Source: Cyanoderma ruficeps
Lineage: Eukaryota > Chordata > Aves > Passeriformes > Timaliidae
Length of the DNA stretch: 64,000 nt
Direction: 5' to 3'
Assembly: GCA_008694505.1 (NCBI GenBank)
Contig: VZDJ01000219.1
Coordinates: 13,515,261-13,579,260, forward strand
The translations under genes and the position numbers were made by a program. The notes below the pieces were generated by a model that ran no database searches, was not told where the DNA came from, and was given only the letters and a program-made list of their open reading frames with translations. Shown here piece after piece: positions 58,059 through 64,000 of this stretch; within the stretch, counting starts at the first letter, position 1, and each line of letters begins with the position of its first letter.

Positions 58059-58550
58059 ATTGGAGCCTCTTTAAAATTGCATTGCGTGACTCAGGGGTTG
58101 TTATCTCCAGTCTGAACTGTTGAGTCTCAAGGGGGTGCTTTGGGTTTTTTTTTTTTTTAATAAAAATATCCTGTCTTTATTCAATAGCTGAGATAGAAGG
58201 TTCAAGCCAGCATCTCTTGGGAAGACTCTAAAATTGGCAGCTAAAAAAGAAATCCCAGTAGATTTGAAGAATCACTGATGCTTTAGAGGAGAATTACTGA
58301 TATTTATAGAACGTGGATGTACATTTAATTTGGAGACAATTGTGCAGATGTAGCACAGCGCCTCCACGTTCATGGAAACTGTCTTGTTTTGCTAATAGGG
58401 GTGCACAGGGACAGCAGTGTCATTCATTAGGACTTTCCTGCTTTGTTCCTTCTGCCTCTTCCCTGTGTGGTGTCCTCGCTCAGGTCTCCACCTGCCTGTT
58501 CCTGCAATGGCCAGAAATGGCCATTTAGGGTTCCACACCCCTCCTTCTGC
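58059..58550. other. Unique non-coding DNA
   Basis: No repeat family or exon; a T run at 58146-58159. Confidence 0.5.
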
Positions 58551-59162
58551 AGTGGCTTGGGATCACTGGTCACACTGGTTTGGGGTCACTGGTTATAGAG
58601 GTTTAGGATCCCTGGTTAGAGGGTTTAAGGTCACTGGTTACACTGGTTTGAGGATCCCTGGTTACAGTGGTTTAAGGTCACTGGTTACACTGGTTTAGGA
58701 TCCCTGGTTACAGTGGTTTGAGGTCACTGGTGCAGTGGTTTAAAGTCCCTAGTTACAGAGGTTTAGAATCCCTGGTACAATGGTTTAGGATCCCTGGTTA
58801 CACTGGTTTGAGGTCACTGATTACACTGGTTGAGGATCCCTGGTTACAGTGGTTTAAGGTCACTGGTTACACTGGTTTGAGGTCACTGATTACAGAGGTT
58901 TAGGGTCCCTGGTTAGATGGTTTAAAGTCACTGGTCACACTGGTTTAAGGTCACTGGTTACAGTGGTTTAGGATCCCTGGTTAGACTGGTTTAAGGTCAC
59001 TGCAGTTTGTACAGTGGTACAGTGGTTTAAAGTCCCGAGTTACAGAGGTTTAGAATCCCTGGTACAATGGTTTGGGATCCCTGGTCACACTGGTTTAAGG
59101 CCCGTGGTTACAGAGGTTTAGGATCCCTGGTTACAGAGGTTTAGGATCCCTGGTTACAGTGG
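58551..59162. repeat. 23-bp minisatellite, about 26 copies of two alternating unit types
   Basis: Units of 22-24 bp share GGTTT...CTGGTTACA. Two versions alternate: one with GGATCCCTGG and one with GGTCACTGG, so much of the array has a 46-bp higher-order period. A few units carry 1-2-bp deletions (for example CTGGTACA). It is the longest tandem array in the window, about 610 bp. Confidence 0.96.
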
Positions 59163-62100
59163 AACCACCCTTGTGTTTTCTGGCATCTCCACCCCAGCCC
59201 CAAGCCCTTTTCCTACCAGGGGGGCACAGAGGAAAGGCCTGGCTGCAGAGCTGCTGGGTGGCATCAGAGGGCAGGGACAGACTGAAAACTGCCCCATTTC
59301 TGCCCCCCTGCCAACCCTGCAGGACCATAATGACAAAAGATCCCCTCAGACTCAGCTGTGTGCAGCAACCTCGCTGCTGCTGCCATCCCAGGGAGTTCCA
59401 TCTGCTTTTCCAGCCCTTCTGAGAGCTGAACCCGTGGTTCCTCCGAAGGATTTTTTATTTTTTCCGTGGTTCTTGGTGGGCACACAGCCCTGGAGTGGGA
59501 AAATCCCTGCTGAGTTTGGTGCAGAGAATCCTGCCCCAGATTGCTGCCTGCCCTTTAGATGGCTGTCAAAGGAAAATTTGCTTTTCATTACACATAAGCA
59601 CTTCTACAAATTCCTGAACCCAGCCTTTTGGTCAAAAGGTCTGACCTGAAGCCTCTTTCAGGATATTTTTAATTTTTTTTTTTAATTAAAACAGCTACTA
59701 TGATTTGTTTTTTCATGGCGGAAAAGCCAGCAAATCTCTAGGCTACCTGCTGGAGAAGAAAAACCAGACACCATATGCAATGTAGCTCTTGCTCGAGCTC
59801 AAAAATGCCGAACTCTGGGAGAGAATTCGTCCCACCAAACGCCCACTAAGCACATTTTTTAAATCTGGTTTCTCAGCCTTTCAGGAAAGGAGAAGCAACA
59901 ATCTTCTTGCCTGCTGGAACCGGGCCCCGTTTCATGAAATTAAATGGCTGAGGAGGNGGGGGGGGAGAAAAATATATATCCAAGGCAAAGATGCTATTCT
60001 CAACAAAGGAAACAGTATATGCAACAGCTTCTGCAGCATTCCTGCAACATGATGTCTTTCCCTGCAGAGTCTCAGTCAGGAATTGATTGTCTGAGCAGAG
60101 AATTGCTCGATTCAGAAAGGCTTAAGGCACGCTTCATGAACTGTTTGCTAAAAGGATGGCTAGATGGGAATGTGTGTATATCAATCTATAAATCGTGGCT
60201 GTTCTGCCCCAAAGAGGCCAGCTGAGATTGGGTTCTTTGTCCCTGGGTTTGGTGTTGTGGGATAAAGGCAGCAGTGTCTCACCCACGGGGTCAGGATTCG
60301 GTGCCACAGCTCCGGAAAAGGACGAGCTGTGGACAAGGGGAGGTGGCAGCTGACAAAGGGGTAAGAGCACTCCTGCTGCTGGGATGGGCTCTCACTTAAG
60401 GGGAAATCTGGTGAGTGTCTCTCATTTGGGTTCTCTTTTATCCCAGTTTTTTCCCCAAGTCGTGATTTGAGCTCTGGGGTGTTTGGTGGCACCACTGCTG
60501 TGAGTTGTCACTGCCCAGCCCAGCCCTGGCACTGCCACACCCATTGCTGCCCTTCTGCTCAGGGGTGCTCTGCTTTTTGGGCTGATTGGGCTGGATTTTG
60601 GGTGAATTTTGGGGGGGGGTGGTCTGGAGGAGGGATGGGAGCTGGCACCAACCTCAGAGCTGAGAGAGGCACAAGGGCTCTGCCTGTGCTCCCTGCCCAG
60701 GAGCTCTGCTGTGACCGGGTTTAGGTCCAGCACCAGGGGTCCTCTGGGAGGTGCTGAGCAGGGAGGGGAGGGTTCAGGACCCAGGTGACCTGGGGAACTG
60801 CCACATGTGTCCCCCCGAGAGCCCTCCAGCTCCCCACCAGTGGCCTTTGGGCAGCAATGGGGTGCCAGCAGAAACGATGCTCTGCGTGACCCCCTCCCTG
60901 GAGCAGCCAGGGGAGCCCCACAGCAGGGACAAACCTGAACCCCTCAGCCAAAACCTGTGTTCTGGCAGCTGAGGCTGTGCCAGGAGGGGATCTCTTCTAG
61001 GAAAAGCCCCAGAGAAAAGCTGTGACACCACACTGCAGTCCCTGGGGTGCCCCTGGGAGCAACTGTGAACCCACAGGCAAGGCTGAGGGACACCCTGAGC
61101 ACCTCGGGCTGGTTTGGGTTCTCCCCATGAACCCTCTGGGTGTCCCAGGTGACTGTCACAGTGGCTGTGTGTCCCTGTCCCACCCCAGGTGCATTTTTGC
61201 TCGGTGATGACACACTGGGGATGGTCCCTGTGTGGGGCTGGCAGGTCCAGCTGAGCAGGGCTGCAGGGCCTTGGTGGGCTGTGCTCTGCCCCTGGGCCAT
61301 GAAAAGCTGCCCCACGGCCCTTCAGGCTTTGTGCCTGGCACAGGAGCACGGGCATCCCCTGGGCAAGAGCTCCTTGCTTATAAATTAACTACAAGTCACC
61401 GAGGGTCAGCTCCTTTTTGCTCTATTATGCATGAAAAGTTCAGGCAGGTCGAGCAAGAAGTGACAGATTTTTTTTTTCCTTGATCGTTTTCTGCCTGTCC
61501 AGCAGCCCTGTGCCCTCTCTTAGTGCCTCACTTCAAGAGAATAACTCCTAAGTAGAGACTTTAGGGGTTGGTCCCATTTTTAGAAGGTGACAGAGGCAGT
61601 AAATGCAGGATTTGTCTTCGTTTGGTTTTCCCATGAGCTCCTAAAATGTAAAATATTATCAACTGCAGCATTTAAAAGTGGCCTTTCAGTCATTGCCCCG
61701 CCTGGGGAAATCAGTAACAGGTGGAAGAGCTGGAAGCCGGGGCAGATGAGTTCCTCTGTGTTTCTCACTTGTCACCTGCTCCCCAAAGAGCTCCCAGAGG
61801 TCAAACAATCCTGTCTGCCGGCTTTGTCTGGCACGGGGAGCTGTCCTGCTTTCCTGGGAAAAGCTGGGCTTTGGGCAGCCCCGGGAAAGGCTGGCTTTCT
61901 CCCCCAGCTGCCTCCCAATCCTGACAGATTCGCCTTGGCTGCTTTTCACAGAGCTCAGGAGAAACCCTCCTGCCAGCAAATGTAGAGGGTTTCGTGTGTT
62001 TTTGTTGGTTTTTTTTTTTTTTAAATTTCTTCCACAGAATTTTCTTCTTCCTTCTGGGGAGGATTTCTCAGTCTCCCAAAAATTCGTCATGTGGTATTTG

Positions 62101-62169
62101 TGTCTCACGAAATGCATCCTCCTTGCCTGTGGAAATGCTGCTCCCTGCTAATCCCAGACCAGGGGCTGT
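59163..62169. other. Unique non-coding DNA
   Basis: No transposable element or exon recognised. Positions 59690-60225 are AT-richer, motif-dense and repeat-free, and resemble conserved non-coding DNA; one undetermined base lies at 59957 in a G run. G- and T-runs occur at 60612-60619 and 62012-62022. Confidence 0.55.
59957..59957. other. Single undetermined base in a G run
   Basis: GGAGG then N then seven or more G: an unresolved G homopolymer. Confidence 0.99.
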
Positions 62170-62530
62170 GGGAATGGTGCAAAGGCTGGTGGCAGGGACT
62201 CAGGGACTCAGGGGTGGGATGGATTTGGGAATGGTGCACAGGCAGATGTCAGGGACTCAGGGATGGGATAGGTTTGGGAATGGTGCACAGGCAGATGTCA
62301 GGGGTTCAAGGATGGGATGGATTTGGGAATGGTCCACAGGCAGATGTCAGGGACTCAGGGATGGGATGGATTTGGGAATGGTGCACAGGCTGATGTCAGG
62401 GATTCAGGGGTGGGATAGGTTTGGGAATGGTGCAAAGGGAGATGTCAAGGATTCAGGGCTGGGATGGATTTGGGAATGGTGCACAGACAGATGTCAGGGA
62501 CTCAGGGGTGGGATGGATTTGGGAACAGGC
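62170..62530. repeat. 49-bp minisatellite, about seven copies
   Basis: Units begin with GGGAATGGTG at 62170, 62227, 62276, 62325, 62374, 62423 and 62472, with a partial unit at 62521. Spacing is exactly 49 bp except for the first unit, which is 57 bp because GGGACTCA is doubled inside it. All three forward phases read a glycine/tryptophan-rich repeat peptide in places; nothing supports translation. Confidence 0.97.
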
Positions 62531-64000
62531 ACCAGCTCTCCTGCCTCTCCAGTGACTCTTGGCTAAATCTGGGTCAGTTTATATTTCCCAGAAGCACAGG
62601 AATGGGATGTCTGGGCGGGCTCAGGGGTAGCCCTGACAGATGTTGCACTCTGGGTTTGTTTGTTTGGATCTCCAGGGCACGCTCTGATCCCAAACTCTTC
62701 TGCTCTGGGTAAACTGATTCCGGAATTTCGGTCCAGCCTGAAGAGGACAAGTGTCCCCAGCTCCTGATTCACACGAACTTCCCCTTCCCCCATGGTGGCT
62801 GCTCCTCACCACATGGACACTGGGAGCCTCCCCAGGGAGAAGGGGAAAGGGAGAGGACTTTCCCCAAGGGTTTCATTTATTTATTGTATCAGTATTTGTC
62901 AGAAATTGTTCTCGCTTTCCAAAGAGTCCCAGTTTGCAAACCTCCAGATTTCCTGTTAGGAATTCCTATTCACCATCTGAAAATCCTTATCCCCAGTTAG
63001 CCTGGGATTTATATTCAGCACCCAGAGATTGGATCCAGCCCTTCCCCAGATCAGCCTGTTGCACTGGCAAGTCCTTCTGCTTTCCTTCCCTTACTGAAAC
63101 AATAATTTGCTTTTACATAATGTTCTTAAAACCTCCCGGGTGAGCATTAGCTGACCCTGCCGAAGACACAGGCGTGTTCCTGCTCTGCAGACCGAGGAAG
63201 GAGGGCAGGAGGAGGCCACAGAATTTGTGAAGGTCGCAGAGCAAAGCAGGAGCAGAGCTCGGGCTGCAATTCCCTCCTGCTCCTTCCCTCCCGCTCCAGG
63301 CACTGGCACACAGCACTAAGAGTCCAAATTAAGAGATTATAATGCATAATCCACACTGGTGTGCCAAGAATTCTCTAAATCATATTACACTGTCACACAA
63401 AATGATGACTCATTTGGTAACACAGCCCACAGCCGGTTCCTTTATGTTAAAAATTACGTGGACAAGACTGGATTTAAAAAGAAAAAGGAGAGCTTGTTGT
63501 GTGTGTAGCGAATGCTGAGTTATAGATGCTTTCATGGACGTTATTTTGGCTGGTGCTGAAGGAGCATTTGTGAGCCTGTTTGTTGACAGTGATGCTGGGG
63601 GACCAGAGATGCTGACATCCCACTAACAATAATAGGAACTGCCTCTGTTTGTTTCTAAATTGGAAATTCTTCCTTCCATGGGCCCGGCCCACCCTCCGCC
63701 CCCACGGGAGGAAAGGGCACTCGTCTGGGGCTGGCAAGGGAGCATCTCCCAGCAGGGCTGGAGCTTTGGGGCTGCTTGGGCCATCATGGCCGTGGCCCAT
63801 CTCCTCCCCACAGCCTGGCAAGGTGCAGAGAAAGCCCTTTTGTTTGTCTAAAGCGTGAATAACAAGGTGGCATTGGCCCAGCTCCTTTCCCAGGAAAAGC
63901 TGCCGTCACCGAGTCTCCCTCCTGCTGCCTCTGCTCTCCCTGCTCCTCCCTGCATCATCATCCTTGCTGCCACCCCAGCTCCTGCCCTTCCTGGCAGCCT
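62531..64000. other. Unique non-coding DNA to the window end
   Basis: No repeat family or exon recognised. Positions 63310-63480 (AT-rich, with TTATGCATTATAAT-like and ATGATGACTCATTTGG motifs, the latter holding an AP-1-like TGACTCA) look like possible conserved regulatory sequence. Confidence 0.55.

Noticed and set aside
58551..59162. CRISPR-like array of direct repeats
   Set aside because: Units are contiguous with no unique spacers, and the sequence is a vertebrate genome; it is a minisatellite.

Overview
This is a piece of a vertebrate nuclear genome, almost certainly a bird and probably a songbird. The main evidence is at least 19 copies of CR1 LINE 3' ends spread along the window on both strands. 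Many share the wording and the ATTCTATG-type tail typical of avian CR1. One group ends in a block I associate with passerine CR1 copies; that clade call comes from memory of the family, not from a search. The DNA outside the repeats is mostly GC-rich and full of short minisatellites. No protein-coding gene, exon chain, rRNA, tRNA or CRISPR array can be supported. The many open frames are short or repeat-derived, or are antisense readings of CR1. The window is best read as intergenic or intronic DNA.

Layout. From 1 to 15 kb there is mostly unique DNA with four CR1 3' fragments (about 1.4, 3.8, 6.5 and 9.4 kb) and two small tandem arrays (21-bp units at 2.2 kb, 20-bp units at 12.5 kb). At 15.2 kb lies a longer CR1 remnant with an internal 39-bp triplication, followed at 15.87-16.3 kb by a CpG-dense stretch, the only promoter-like composition in the window. 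From 20 to 26 kb come a T-rich tract, three CR1 fragments and two short solo LTRs of one family, each with 6-bp flanking repeats. One of these LTRs sits inside a CR1 copy and splits it.

From 27 to 43 kb there are a 19-bp minisatellite, a chimeric CR1 with a surviving piece of the ORF2 C-terminus (30.4-31.2 kb), further CR1 copies and a 591-bp solo LTR with an exact 5-bp target duplication (33.3-33.9 kb). From 43 to 51 kb the DNA is largely unique, with one CR1 end and a TATAGA-type microsatellite interrupted by a 45-base gap. From 51.28 to 53.195 kb there is an abrupt AT-rich island that begins near a TTCTTA hexamer array and ends at an undetermined base.

From 54.6 to 62.5 kb four unrelated minisatellites (12-, 17-, 23- and 49-bp units) are packed into 8 kb, together with a second copy of the 33-kb LTR family. 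Nothing here works together as a pathway. The biology visible is retrotransposon insertion and decay plus tandem-repeat turnover. Boundaries of repeats are by eye and good to roughly 5-20 bases unless a target-site duplication is cited.
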